A stretch of DNA of 64,000 nucleotides. Origin: Paraburkholderia edwinii (lineage in GTDB: Bacteria; Pseudomonadota; Gammaproteobacteria; Burkholderiales; Burkholderiaceae). The stretch is taken from the NCBI RefSeq assembly GCF_019428685.1, contig NZ_CP080095.1, positions 2,480,001 to 2,544,000 of the forward strand, in the 5' to 3' direction. Positions 42,168 through 51,231 of this stretch are shown here, in pieces. The position numbers were made by a program, and so were the translations under genes. Numbering within the stretch: the first letter of the stretch is position 1; each line of letters starts with the position of its first letter. The notes below the pieces were generated by a model that searched no databases, was not told the origin of the DNA, and was given only the letters and a program-made list of their open reading frames with translations.

Positions 42168-42199
42168 ACCCGACGCACTGAACCTGACGCACTGAACCC
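42158..42199. repeat. 14-bp tandem repeat containing the tauR stop codon
   Basis: Three copies of gacgcactgaaccc (first begins ggcg, second ends cct) follow one another. The TGA stop of tauR lies in the first copy, and the other two carry TGA in the other frames. Confidence 0.8.
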
Positions 42200-42337
42200 A
42201 ATTTTCCCGCTGGCCCAGGCGAATCCGTCCAACTGGAACTACCGCCGCGCGCGCGGCTTACCTAACGTGTCGACAGTGCCATCGCACGCATTGCGCAACG
42301 CTATGCGGCGATCTGGCGATTCCACTGGAGACACGGT

Positions 42338-42742
42338 ATGCCTGACACGCTCAACCCGGCGCCGGCCGTCACGGCCGACACACTCGCCGCTTTTTCCGAT
42401 GCCTTCAACCGCCACGACGCGCACGCGCTGATGGAATTCATGACCGACGACTGCGTCTTCGATGCAGCGGGCGGCAACGAGGTCTACGGCACGCGTTATG
42501 TCGGCAAGGATGCCGTGCGCGCAGCCTTCGAAGCGGTCTTTAAGGCGTTTCCCGATGCGCGGTGGGGACACGGCAGGCATTTCGTGACCGGCGATCGCGG
42601 CGTGTCCGAATGGGTGTTCAGCGGCACGCACACACAGGGCTTTCGCATCGAGGCGGAAGGCTGCGATCTGTTCGAGTTCCGCGACGGTTTGATCGCGGTG
42701 AAACGGGCCTTCCGCAAGGACCGTCCGCAACAGCCTGCCTGA
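42338..42742 (+). CDS. tauX: NTF2/SnoaL-like protein, probable taurine dehydrogenase small subunit
   Basis: A 134-residue NTF2-like (SnoaL) protein. The cone fold is visible as TLAAFSDAFNRHDAHALMEF, TDDCVFDAAGG and a C-terminal GCDLFEFRDGLIAVKRAFRK. TauX, the small subunit of taurine dehydrogenase, is of this size and fold and is encoded beside the FAD subunit TauY. Here it lies between tauR and an FAD-dependent oxidase gene, 19 bases upstream of the latter. GGAGA precedes the ATG. The assignment rests mainly on context. Confidence 0.7.
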   Translation: MPDTLNPAPAVTADTLAAFSDAFNRHDAHALMEFMTDDCVFDAAGGNEVYGTRYVGKDAVRAAFEAVFKAFPDARWGHGRHFVTGDRGVSEWVFSGTHTQGFRIEAEGCDLFEFRDGLIAVKRAFRKDRPQQPA

Positions 42743-42761
42743 TGCGCAAGGGGAGATTCGC

Positions 42762-44207
42762 ATGAAACACGGTGTGATTCATCTCGGCGAACCGGATTCG
42801 CCCATGGTTCGCGACGGCGGCGTTAGTGGCGATGGCAGCGCAGACCACTACGCGCAATACGACCCGACCTATGACCCGCTCGTCTCGCCCGGGCCTGGGC
42901 AGGGCAAGCAATACGCGCCGACCTACTGGGCCGCGACGGCCGGCACGGCGCCGCCCGACGACGGCCCCGTCACGCGCGATATGGATGTGGACGTGGCGAT
43001 TATCGGCGGCGGTTATACGGGCCTGTGCACGGCGCTTTTTCTGGCGCGCGAGCACGGCATCCGCGCGGTCGTGCTCGAGGCGAACCGTATCAGCTGGGGC
43101 TGCAGCAGCCGCAATGGCGGGCAAGGACAGAATGCGTCGGGGCGCTTGTCGCGTTCGCAATGGATCGAGCGCTGGGGCAAGGATGTCGCGCTCAAGATGC
43201 ACGACGAGATTCGCGAGGGCTTCGAGACTTTCAAGTCGCTCGTGGCGTCGATCGATTGCGATCCGCAGCCAGGCGGCCACTTTCTGATCGCGCACCGGCC
43301 GCGCATCATGGAAAAGCTCGCGGCCGAGGCGAAGGTCTGGAAGGACGTATTCGGCTACCCGTCCGAGCTGCTCGGCGCCGAGGCGTTTCGCCGCGACTAT
43401 GTGAACGATGCCGAGGCGGCGGGCGCGCTGCACGAGCCGGAAGGCATCGGCATTCATCCGCTCAAGCTCGCCTATGGTTATTTGCGGCTCGCGCGCGAAG
43501 CGGGCGCGAAGGTGCATACGGCGAGTCCCGTTATCGGTTGGGAAACGGTCGGCAATGTGCATCATTTGCGCACGCCGGGCGGCATCGTACGCGCGCGAGC
43601 GGTCGGCATTGCGACGGGTGCCTATACGGCGCCGGGTCTGCATCCTTCGTTGCACAACAAGGTCATGCCGATTCTGTCGAACTCGATGGTCACGCGGCCG
43701 CTTACGGCATCCGAACTGGACGCGTGCAATTTTCGCACGACCCAGGTGCTGACCGATACGCGCACGCTGCGCTTCTATTACCGCAAGCTGCCCGACAACC
43801 GCGTGCAGATCGGCAGCCGCAGTGCGATTACGGGCCGCGACGCACCGCATCCGCGCCATTTCGACCTGCTGATGCATGGTTTGCAGCGCAAGTTTCCGGC
43901 GCTGCAGGGCATTGATATCGATTATTCATGGTGGGGCTGGGTCGATGTGAGCCACGACATGATGCCGCGCGTGTTTCAGCCTGATGCGCGACAGCCGGTT
44001 TATTACGCGCTCGGTTACGGCGGTAACGGCGTGTCGTATTCGTCGCAGGCGGGGCGGCGTTTAGCCGAGCGGATAGCAGGCAAGGGCGCGCAGCAGACCT
44101 TGCCGATTTTCACTTCGCCGTTGCCGCCGCATATGTTCGCGCCGTTCAGGCGTGTCGGGCAGCGCATGTTGTACCACTGGTATTTTGTGCGCGACGAGAA
44201 GCGGTAG
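42762..44207 (+). CDS. tauY: DAO-family FAD oxidoreductase, probable taurine dehydrogenase large subunit
   Basis: A 481-residue D-amino-acid-oxidase-like flavoprotein. The FAD motif is DVAIIGGGYTGLCTALFLA (residues about 77-95). Family motifs are SWGCSSRNGGQGQNASG and, near the C-terminus, YYALGYGGNGVSYSSQAGRR. Such enzymes oxidise primary or secondary amines. Next to TauR, TauABC and the NTF2-like TauX it most likely oxidises taurine to sulfoacetaldehyde and ammonia. A gamma-glutamylputrescine oxidase-like role is the main alternative. GGGGAG precedes the ATG, and a GC-rich hairpin follows the stop. Confidence 0.75.
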   Translation: MKHGVIHLGEPDSPMVRDGGVSGDGSADHYAQYDPTYDPLVSPGPGQGKQYAPTYWAATAGTAPPDDGPVTRDMDVDVAIIGGGYTGLCTALFLAREHGIRAVVLEANRISWGCSSRNGGQGQNASGRLSRSQWIERWGKDVALKMHDEIREGFETFKSLVASIDCDPQPGGHFLIAHRPRIMEKLAAEAKVWKDVFGYPSELLGAEAFRRDYVNDAEAAGALHEPEGIGIHPLKLAYGYLRLAREAGAKVHTASPVIGWETVGNVHHLRTPGGIVRARAVGIATGAYTAPGLHPSLHNKVMPILSNSMVTRPLTASELDACNFRTTQVLTDTRTLRFYYRKLPDNRVQIGSRSAITGRDAPHPRHFDLLMHGLQRKFPALQGIDIDYSWWGWVDVSHDMMPRVFQPDARQPVYYALGYGGNGVSYSSQAGRRLAERIAGKGAQQTLPIFTSPLPPHMFAPFRRVGQRMLYHWYFVRDEKR

Positions 44208-44214
44208 AGAAATG

Positions 44215-44239
44215 GCGGGCGCGAATGACGCGCGCCCGC
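44215..44239 (+). terminator. Terminator-like hairpin after tauY
   Basis: gcgggcgcg-aatgacg-cgcgcccgc is a perfect 9-bp stem 8 bases after the tauY stop. It is very stable but has no T-tract; it separates the operon from the convergent GH35 gene. Confidence 0.6.
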
Positions 44240-44290
44240 TTCGGAAAGTTAGTCAGCCTGAAGAACGCGTGATGTGCCGTCTCGCTTACT

Positions 44291-46852
44291 TCACAGACCG
44301 GAGATGGACAGTTCGAACTCCGGAATCACGCGCACGCTTTTTAGCTCTGCTGTCTGACCGCCCGTGCTGTCCTGAGGCCGATACTTGCCGTCGATATAGA
44401 TCTTCGCGTCATCGCGCAGTGGAAGGACCGTCAGCGTGAGCGGAGCAGATAAACTCGCGCGGAGCTCCTTCAACCCGACATTCCAGTCCAGACCGTTATA
44501 GAAGCTGTCGTCGATGAGTGCCGTACCGGCAAAAAGCCGGCCGATGTCGCCCACGTAAGAGATCGACAAATACGCGTTGCTCACGCCCTTGAGCGGCTCG
44601 GAAGGCAGGTCGATTTTCCAGGCCGCGGCTTTCCCGAAGGTTTCCGGATAAGGCTCGATCGCTGCGTTGGCTACGCCGCCTGTCGCGATCGGCGGAACGG
44701 AGCCGGCTGGCCGGATCACCGATGTTGTGACCTGCAGATCCTTGCCTGGAACGGTCGCGTCATACCACTGGAACGCGACGTTATCGTCGGGTCCTGCTGC
44801 GGTTCGCGTCACGTCGAAATTCCCGCTCGGCGCCGTAACCGGTGGCGGGAACAGTCCGAAATGAAAGCCGTGTGAATCTGTCGTGCGCAGCACCAGATCG
44901 CGATCTCGCACGAAGGGCTGCCCATCGCTCAGGACCAGTTCGCGATGCCCGTTCACGTCGAGCACAGACAGCTTCCCGGCCTGTTTCGCGGAGAGCAGCA
45001 GGATGCGCGCATGGGCTCCCTGAGCGGACTGCAACTGCACGATCTGGCCGCTATGGATGACGACACGCGCCGGATCGCCGAGGTCGGCCTGTGCAGTATT
45101 CGCCGGTTCGACCACGGACACGCGCGTACCGGCCGCAAACGAAAATTCGGCAGGAATGCCGTCTATTTCGTGAAAGACGTAGAGCGGTCCTTCTGCCGTG
45201 TCCAGCCGCGTAACGGGCTGAGCGGTCGCGTAGCGAAGCTGGACGCCGTGCATATCGAGCGCGACGGGCCAGATGAAATAAACACCCGAAGGAATGGTGA
45301 TCGGCGAGGACGGCACCAGCACGGTTTCGTGAGCCAGCTTCACTGCAAAGCGAACGTCATGCTGTGGCGTCATGCTGTACTGACGCACGTAGTTGCTCAT
45401 GAACAGAAAGGCGCTTGATCCGTTCGAGCGCAACGCGAATCGCGGCGTAGTCAGGTCAGCGGTGGAACTGGGGAGAACATCCGGACGAGACACCGTCATC
45501 GGTGCAAGGTCGGAACCCCACTCCTGCAGAAAGGCATGCACGGGACGAATTTTCCCGAGCACGTCATGCGGCTCTCCGTTCGCGCCGAAAGGGGCCTGGA
45601 AATCGTAGTTGACGATCGGCAGATCGTTATAGCCGCCCGATGCCGTCGACTCTTGCAGGTTCAACTCGCCGGGCGGATTGCGACCTCCGTGGAACATGTA
45701 GTAACCATAGAGATTCACGCCTGAGCCGAGCTGAACCGGAAGCATGGCGCCGATGTCGTCCGGAGCGACGACCGGCCGGCGCCGGTACATTACCGGCAGG
45801 CCGCCCGCGAATTCGGCGCCGAGAAATGGCGTATGCACAGTCACCTTGTCGGCGTCGCCGGTCGAGACATTCGTCGTTTGCGCACCGAGGTTGCCTCCCA
45901 CCCGGCTCGTAAATCGAAACATATACGGCTCGGTGGGCGGCTTCTGCTTGTCATCGAGACCCCAAGGTTCGTCGGGATATCCGCCGAATACTGGCGTGAC
46001 TTCCTGATGCGGGAAGACCGTGTTATCCCAGCCGGTCACCGTATAGAGCGGCACATCGAGGCCCGCGTCACGCGCCATTTTCTTCAGCGTTGCAATGTGA
46101 TCCGCGCCGCGCAAAGGTCCCGTCAGGTTGTATTCGTTTTCGATCTGAACGCCGATAACCGGGCCGCCGTCTTTCCACAGTTCGCCTTTGAGCTGCGTTC
46201 CAATCTGCTGGTAAAACCGCTCGACGTAACCGAGATAAACCGCGTCGTTCGAGCGTGTCGGCATCTGATTGACGATCCACTCAGGCACGCCGCCATAGCG
46301 AACTTCTGCGTGAGCCCAAGGCCCGATTCGCACGAACGCCTGTAGTCCGTTCTTTGCGCACAATTCGACAAAGCGCCTCAAGTCCCTGTTGCCGGACCAA
46401 TCGAATTGGCCATCTTTGGGCTCATGGTGACTCCAGATGATATAGGTCGCGACGACATTGACGCCCGCGGCTTTCATCTTTGCCAACTCGGTGTCCCACT
46501 CGTCAGCGGGAAAGCGGGAATAGTGAAATTCCCCCATCACCGGTAACCAGGGTTTGCCGTTTTTCTCGAGATAGCGATTGTTGACCGTGATGCTTTGCCC
46601 ATTCACGGAAGTCGACGTGCCCATCTTGAGCCAGCCCGTTTCCGGTGTTGGCGGAACCACGGAGCCGTCGACCTTAAGATCCGTTGCGGCCGCGGGTGCC
46701 GACACGCCGATCGCAAAGGACCCGAGCAACGCATAGATCCCGCAACACGTGGCGCGTTTTGCGAAACTGCTCGGGTTTTTTGAAGCCAGTTTGTCGCCGC
46801 GTTCCTGGGCGCGGGAAATCTCATCCGTGGTTGAGCAAGTTCGTACCGGCAC
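44291..46852 (-). CDS. Exported GH35 beta-galactosidase
   Basis: An 853-residue glycoside hydrolase family 35 protein. A hydrophobic export segment lies at about 36-56 (GIYALLGSFAIGVSAPAAA). The catalytic barrel has GEFHYSRFPADEWDTELAKM, YIIWSHHEPKDGQFDWSG and VIGVQIENEY (acid/base Glu240 in NEY). The probable nucleophile lies in FLGAEFAGG, and C-terminal beta-sandwich domains follow. It would remove terminal beta-galactose from oligo- or polysaccharides in the periplasm or outside the cell. The long hydrophilic N-terminus before the signal may be overpredicted. It is monocistronic. Confidence 0.88.
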   Translation of the reverse strand: MPVRTCSTTDEISRAQERGDKLASKNPSSFAKRATCCGIYALLGSFAIGVSAPAAATDLKVDGSVVPPTPETGWLKMGTSTSVNGQSITVNNRYLEKNGKPWLPVMGEFHYSRFPADEWDTELAKMKAAGVNVVATYIIWSHHEPKDGQFDWSGNRDLRRFVELCAKNGLQAFVRIGPWAHAEVRYGGVPEWIVNQMPTRSNDAVYLGYVERFYQQIGTQLKGELWKDGGPVIGVQIENEYNLTGPLRGADHIATLKKMARDAGLDVPLYTVTGWDNTVFPHQEVTPVFGGYPDEPWGLDDKQKPPTEPYMFRFTSRVGGNLGAQTTNVSTGDADKVTVHTPFLGAEFAGGLPVMYRRRPVVAPDDIGAMLPVQLGSGVNLYGYYMFHGGRNPPGELNLQESTASGGYNDLPIVNYDFQAPFGANGEPHDVLGKIRPVHAFLQEWGSDLAPMTVSRPDVLPSSTADLTTPRFALRSNGSSAFLFMSNYVRQYSMTPQHDVRFAVKLAHETVLVPSSPITIPSGVYFIWPVALDMHGVQLRYATAQPVTRLDTAEGPLYVFHEIDGIPAEFSFAAGTRVSVVEPANTAQADLGDPARVVIHSGQIVQLQSAQGAHARILLLSAKQAGKLSVLDVNGHRELVLSDGQPFVRDRDLVLRTTDSHGFHFGLFPPPVTAPSGNFDVTRTAAGPDDNVAFQWYDATVPGKDLQVTTSVIRPAGSVPPIATGGVANAAIEPYPETFGKAAAWKIDLPSEPLKGVSNAYLSISYVGDIGRLFAGTALIDDSFYNGLDWNVGLKELRASLSAPLTLTVLPLRDDAKIYIDGKYRPQDSTGGQTAELKSVRVIPEFELSISGL

Positions 46853-47023
46853 GACGTGTCTCCAATCGATGGTTTCGTCTGATCAATACTTTGCTGCGCT
46901 AGACTAGACCAACGATTTCGGCATCGTCAAGGATGGTTCATGCGTTCCAATATGTGCAGTGGGGAGGAGCTCGTCTTTTCGCGTCCTCGCGTTGGGACTA
47001 TCGTGCTGCCGGATAGCGCATCG

Positions 47024-47401
47024 TCACTTCTGCGTGGCGAGGTAAGCGATGATGTCTGCGCGAGTCTTGGGGTCTCCCACCGAGAAAAACATCTTCGTTC
47101 CCGGAACCAGCTTCTGTGGGCCTTGCAGCCAACGATCAATCATCTCGGGTGTCCAGACGATGCCCGAGTTTTTGAGCGCGATGGAGTACGAGTATCCCGG
47201 TACCGATCCCGCCTTGCGTCCTACGACGCCGTGGTGCGCAGGTCCGATGTCGTTGTCTCCAATCGAATGGCACGACATGCACGCGCCATAGGCGATTTTT
47301 CCTGCAGCCGGATCGCCTGCCGATGCTGCATGCGCGGCGACGCTGAGTGTCGCCGAAGCGAACACGATCGTCATTGCGGTACTCAAAATAGACTTGCTCA
47401 T
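47024..47401 (-). CDS. Small class I cytochrome c
   Basis: A 125-residue exported monohaem cytochrome c. The signal peptide is AMTIVFASATLSVAAHA. The haem site is C41-M-S-C44-H45, and the distal ligand is Met104 in GTKMFF, in the cytochrome c2-like fold (GPAHHGVVGRKAGSVPGY). The start at 47401 follows GGAGAAAG. It is an electron carrier in the periplasm. It is transcribed in the same direction as the metallophosphoesterase gene upstream of it (144 bases apart). Confidence 0.9.
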   Translation of the reverse strand: MSKSILSTAMTIVFASATLSVAAHAASAGDPAAGKIAYGACMSCHSIGDNDIGPAHHGVVGRKAGSVPGYSYSIALKNSGIVWTPEMIDRWLQGPQKLVPGTKMFFSVGDPKTRADIIAYLATQK

Positions 47402-47545
47402 ATCCGTCTTTCTCCAGGCGTGAAATGGCCGAACACAGCGATCAGCCGATATCGACACATCACCTATAGCAGTGAGGCATGCTTAAGAAACCAGGGTTAG
47501 CTTTCCGGTTGCAGCCTACGGGTTTTTGAAGGTGCGCCGCCGCGG

Positions 47546-48490
47546 TCAGGCGAGGGTTGTATCGGTTAGCGTCGCGCCAGGAGACGTCAGCGCAATCTTC
47601 ACGTCCGTCACGCCGAGCATTTTCGGAAGCTCGGCTGCGGGGACGGTCAGCGGCATGGGGCCGGGGCCGTTGCCTGCGGTCGGTTGAGGGTAGGCTGTCG
47701 AGCGCGCGGTGTGGAAGGTAATGTTGCCTTCCACTTTCGAAACGATTTGATGGATATGGCCGTTCAGGACAGTGACGGAGCCAAAGCGCTTCAGATAGCT
47801 CATTGCCTCGTCCGCGTCCCCGGTACCCCAGCCCCATGGCTGGTAAATCGTCCACAAGGGCATATGGGCGAACACGACGATCGGCGTACTCGATGAGCGT
47901 TTGGCAAGATCCGCCTTCAGCCAGGCGAGTTGATCGTCACCGAGCGCGCCGAGGCCTTCCGGTTTGAAATTCATGACGTTGTTCAGCGCGATGAAGTGGA
48001 CGCCCTGATGATCGAAGCTGTAATAGCCTTTATTGGCGGACGCCCGGCCAAAGCGATTGAAATATTCCATGCCGGTTCCGTCCGTGACATCGTGCTCGCC
48101 TGGAACGGTATGCAACTCGGTGATTTTCAGTCGCGACAATAACTGCGAGGCATCGTCGAATTGTTGCGGCTTGGACAGGTGGGTGATGTCTCCCGTATGA
48201 AGGGTGAGTGCCGGCTTGATGGGCATGGCGTTGACGTAGTCGACCGTCTGCGCGAGCGTGCCGGCCACGTCTGGATTGGCCTCTTTGTTGAAACCGATAT
48301 GGGTGTCGCTGATCTGCAGGAATAGAGGCATTCCTGCAGCGGCCGCACGATGTTTTTGATCGGCAGCCGAGGCGATGTCGACCGGCGCGAGTACGCCGCC
48401 GGCCAGCACGAACAGAGTCCCCGCACCACCGAAGGCGAGGCATTTCAAGGCACGCCGACGTGCCGGATCAGTTGGGAGCGTGAATGACAT
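47546..48490 (-). CDS. Tat-exported metallophosphoesterase
   Basis: A 314-residue calcineurin-like phosphoesterase. The N-terminus has an Arg-rich Tat-like signal (ARRRALKCLAFGGAGTLFVL). Metal motifs are LQISDTHIG, LHTGDITH, VPGEHDVTD, FAHMPLW and LNGHIHQ. The usual GNH(D/E) motif reads GEHD, so the bridging-site Asn is Glu. GAGGA precedes the ATG at 48490. Family members hydrolyse phosphomono- or diesters in the periplasm. A cytochrome c gene follows on the same strand. Confidence 0.85.
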   Translation of the reverse strand: MSFTLPTDPARRRALKCLAFGGAGTLFVLAGGVLAPVDIASAADQKHRAAAAGMPLFLQISDTHIGFNKEANPDVAGTLAQTVDYVNAMPIKPALTLHTGDITHLSKPQQFDDASQLLSRLKITELHTVPGEHDVTDGTGMEYFNRFGRASANKGYYSFDHQGVHFIALNNVMNFKPEGLGALGDDQLAWLKADLAKRSSSTPIVVFAHMPLWTIYQPWGWGTGDADEAMSYLKRFGSVTVLNGHIHQIVSKVEGNITFHTARSTAYPQPTAGNGPGPMPLTVPAAELPKMLGVTDVKIALTSPGATLTDTTLA

Positions 48491-48769
48491 ATCGTCCTCG
48501 TAAAACGGGTACAGGCGCTGATCCGCGGGAATATCCGACGGTCTCCTGTACGGTTCACGGTGCATAACTTCAAAAGCTGACGATATATTCCCGATTGTTG
48601 TAATTTGATTTGGCGGGCTTGTGTGCGTTGAAGCTTTCCTCGCATTCGCGCAGTTGAACCTATCGCACACTTCGATGCATATAGCCAAACGGGCCGCGCG
48701 CGCGATGCTAAGGTTAATTCGCGCTGTCCAACTACGCGGGAGGCTCCCGCTCGCCTATGGAGTTGTGCA

Positions 48770-49678
48770 ATGGAACAACAGGTTACGAGTAGTCGCGACC
48801 GGGCAAACGACACTATCCCGGTCGTCCATCATCGATTCGCTAAAGTGGGTGGAGTGAAGGTGTTCTACCGCGAAGCCGGTCCCCATGATGGTCCGGTCGT
48901 ATTGTTATTGCACGGTTTTCCCACGTCTTCGCATATGTTCAGGAATCTCATTCCTGCTCTGGCAGACGAGTACCGTGTCATTGCGCCAGACTATCCGGGC
49001 TACGGCCAAAGCGATTCGCCGGACCGTAGTGAATTCGCCTACACGTTCGACAGCTATGCCGAGATCGTCGACGAGTTACTGGCCCAACTTGGTGCGGCCC
49101 GGTATTTCATGTATGTGATGGACTACGGCGCACCGGTCGGATGGCGCATTGCGTTGAAGCACCCGGAACGCATCGCCGGCTTTATCGTGCAAAACGGCAA
49201 TGCGTACGACGAAGGACTGAAGGAGTTCTGGGACCCCATCAAGACCTACTGGAACGACGGCGCCACCAGTAGTCGTCAGGCGCTTGCTCCATTGCTTACG
49301 CTCAAGACAACTATCTTCCAGTACACCGATGGCGTCTCCGACACGACTCGTATATCGCCGGACAACTGGGTTCAGGACCAGGCACTTCTGGATAGACCAG
49401 GGAACAACGACATCCAGCTCGATCTGTTCTACGACTATCGAAGCAATCTACCGCTGTACCCCAAGGTCCAATCGTATTTCCGCGAACACAAGCCGCCCAT
49501 GCTTATCGTGTGGGGCAAGAACGACTTCATCTTTCCAGCCGACGGCGCGCATCCCTATAAGCGAGACTTACCTGAAGTCGAGTTTCATTTGATCGACACC
49601 GGACACTTCGCCCTCGAAGACAAGCTCGACGAGATGGTGCCGCTGATACGTGGTTTTCTGAAACGTACCCGTGGCTAG
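48770..49678 (+). CDS. Alpha/beta hydrolase with Asp nucleophile motif, cytoplasmic paralogue
   Basis: A 302-residue alpha/beta hydrolase without a signal peptide. The oxyanion loop is [13 protein letters not shown]. The elbow is [16 protein letters not shown], with Asp in place of Ser, and the C-terminal catalytic part has [10 protein letters not shown] and DTGHFALED. It aligns throughout with the exported protein at 18977-19954 (shared REAGP, APDYPG, FAYTFD, DLFYDYR and GHFAL blocks). Epoxide or haloalkane hydrolysis is possible but unproven. Its base composition is a little less GC-rich than the catabolic clusters. Confidence 0.83.
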   Translation: MEQQVTSSRDRANDTIPVVHHRFAKVGGVKVFYREAGPHDGPVVLLLHGFPTSSHMFRNLIPALADEYRVIAPDYPGYGQSDSPDRSEFAYTFDSYAEIVDELLAQLGAARYFMYVMDYGAPVGWRIALKHPERIAGFIVQNGNAYDEGLKEFWDPIKTYWNDGATSSRQALAPLLTLKTTIFQYTDGVSDTTRISPDNWVQDQALLDRPGNNDIQLDLFYDYRSNLPLYPKVQSYFREHKPPMLIVWGKNDFIFPADGAHPYKRDLPEVEFHLIDTGHFALEDKLDEMVPLIRGFLKRTRG

Positions 49679-49815
49679 CCAGAACGGGCGCGTCAAACGA
49701 TGCACCGGGTTGACTCGCGCAACGCATCCTGCGTCCGCTTGCCTCCCGGTGCGCAACGCCCGATTGTCCAGCCGGGCCATCGCTTTGTTCAACCAAACCA
49801 TCTTGTCTAGCCAGC

Positions 49816-50241
49816 ATGAAACAGGAATTGCGACTTCGAATTGTTGTGACCGAGCCCCTGTCAGATGTTTGGTTCGCCCTGCAACGCGGGAAATCAGAAC
49901 TGGTTGCGCCAACGTCATCGGGTGAAGAACTGACATTCGATTTTTCAGTCCTCGCCGACCTTGCCTCAGATCCTCCCAGGCTAACGGGAGAGTTCACTCA
50001 GGGCCCTCCGGCGACGAGATTTGTCTATATCAACTCGGGCACGTATGCAGGCCAGGCAGGAACGGATTGGTCCCGTCGCGCCAAGGTCCCCCTCACAGGT
50101 ATTCGCACGTCGCTAGCCGCCAAGGTCATCGCGAGCAATGGCATCCTGCTTGCTCGGGTCTCCGGGATGGCTAAGGACGGTGGGCCGTTTTGCGCATCGG
50201 TTCCGCTCCTGACAGATTGGGAAATCAAGGCTCTCTCCTGA
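49816..50241 (+). CDS. DUF5990 family protein
   Basis: A 141-residue soluble protein. Recognisable blocks are LRIVVTEPLSDVWFALQRGK, FTQGPPATRFVYINSGTYAG and a C-terminal GGPFCASVPLLTDWEI, matching the DUF5990 family. The beta-rich fold has no known function. It follows the hydrolase gene on the same strand after 137 bases. Confidence 0.75.
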   Translation: MKQELRLRIVVTEPLSDVWFALQRGKSELVAPTSSGEELTFDFSVLADLASDPPRLTGEFTQGPPATRFVYINSGTYAGQAGTDWSRRAKVPLTGIRTSLAAKVIASNGILLARVSGMAKDGGPFCASVPLLTDWEIKALS

Positions 50242-50373
50242 CAGGGCATTGCAGCGGGCGGCCTCCGTCGACGTCGGGTTTTCGACGTTTTCGATTGCGT
50301 TCGGGCTGCGAGGTTGCCGGCGCATAGTCCGGTTCATCACCTTTGCAACCCGTTGTGAAAGGACAATCCCGCT

Positions 50374-50934
50374 ATGCAAAAGAAAATTATTGCCGCTGCG
50401 CTAACTGGAACAGCGCTGCTTCTGGGGGCGTGCGCGTACATTCCCCGACCCGGCCCGGTCGGCAACCGCGCCGTGCCGCAGCCGGTCCGATCGGTCGACC
50501 TCACCCGATACATGGGCCGGTGGTACGAACAATTTCGCTATGAGGCGTCGTTCGAGAAGGACATGGACGACGTTACGGCGGTGTACTCGCTCAACGACGA
50601 CGGCACGGTCAAGGTCGTCAATCGCGGCCGCAAGCCGGGCGACTCCGGCGATTTCAGGGAATCGGTCGGCAAAGCGAAAATCGCGGACCCGGAAACGAAT
50701 GCAAAACTGAAAGTTTCATTCTTCGGGCCGTTCTACGGCAATTACTGGGTACTGGATCATGGCGACGATTATGACTGGGCGATTGTCGGCGAGCCGTCGG
50801 GTCGCTACCTATGGGTACTGACGCGCGCAGCGCATCCCGCCCCCGACCTCCTGGCCAGTCTGGAGGCTCGAGTGAGAGCACTTGGTTACGACTGGTCGCT
50901 CGTCAGGGTGACGAAACAGAGTGGACCTTATTGA
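50374..50934 (+). CDS. blc: Blc-type outer-membrane lipocalin
   Basis: A 186-residue lipoprotein. The lipobox is LLGAC (Cys20). The lipocalin signature is YMGRWYEQFRYEASFE with the invariant GxW, followed by VTAVYSLNDDGTVKVVNRG and WVLDHGDDYDWAIVGEPSGR. Bacterial lipocalins bind fatty acids or lysophospholipids at the outer membrane under stress. A purine-rich GAAAGGA site lies upstream of the ATG. Confidence 0.88.
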   Translation: MQKKIIAAALTGTALLLGACAYIPRPGPVGNRAVPQPVRSVDLTRYMGRWYEQFRYEASFEKDMDDVTAVYSLNDDGTVKVVNRGRKPGDSGDFRESVGKAKIADPETNAKLKVSFFGPFYGNYWVLDHGDDYDWAIVGEPSGRYLWVLTRAAHPAPDLLASLEARVRALGYDWSLVRVTKQSGPY

Positions 50935-51231
50935 GGTAACACCGCTTAGTCATTGCCTGCGCCCGATAGCCGCTACTAAGCACGGCATCTCGCACGAGGA
51001 CGACTGGAGCCGGCTGTGGCCGGCGTTGCTGCTTATGTTGCCGGCGTGTGCGTCGCCACCTGGACATCAGTACATAAGTCAATCGGATTTCGCATGCTGC
51101 CCGGGAGAGACAGGCGAATGACTTGCGGGTGTCGGCGGCTAGGAGTCATCCACTTGACCTCGCTAACAGCGCGCTAGCGATAGCGGTCGATGATCTCGAA
51201 CAGTCGACGGCACGATGCGGCAAGCTGCGGT
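50935..51231. other. Gene-poor stretch after the lipocalin
   Basis: About 300 bases without a convincing gene. A short plus-strand frame (50921-51121) resembles a lipoprotein tail (LLLMLPACASPPG) but overlaps blc and has no ribosome site. Nothing else was recognised. Confidence 0.4.
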
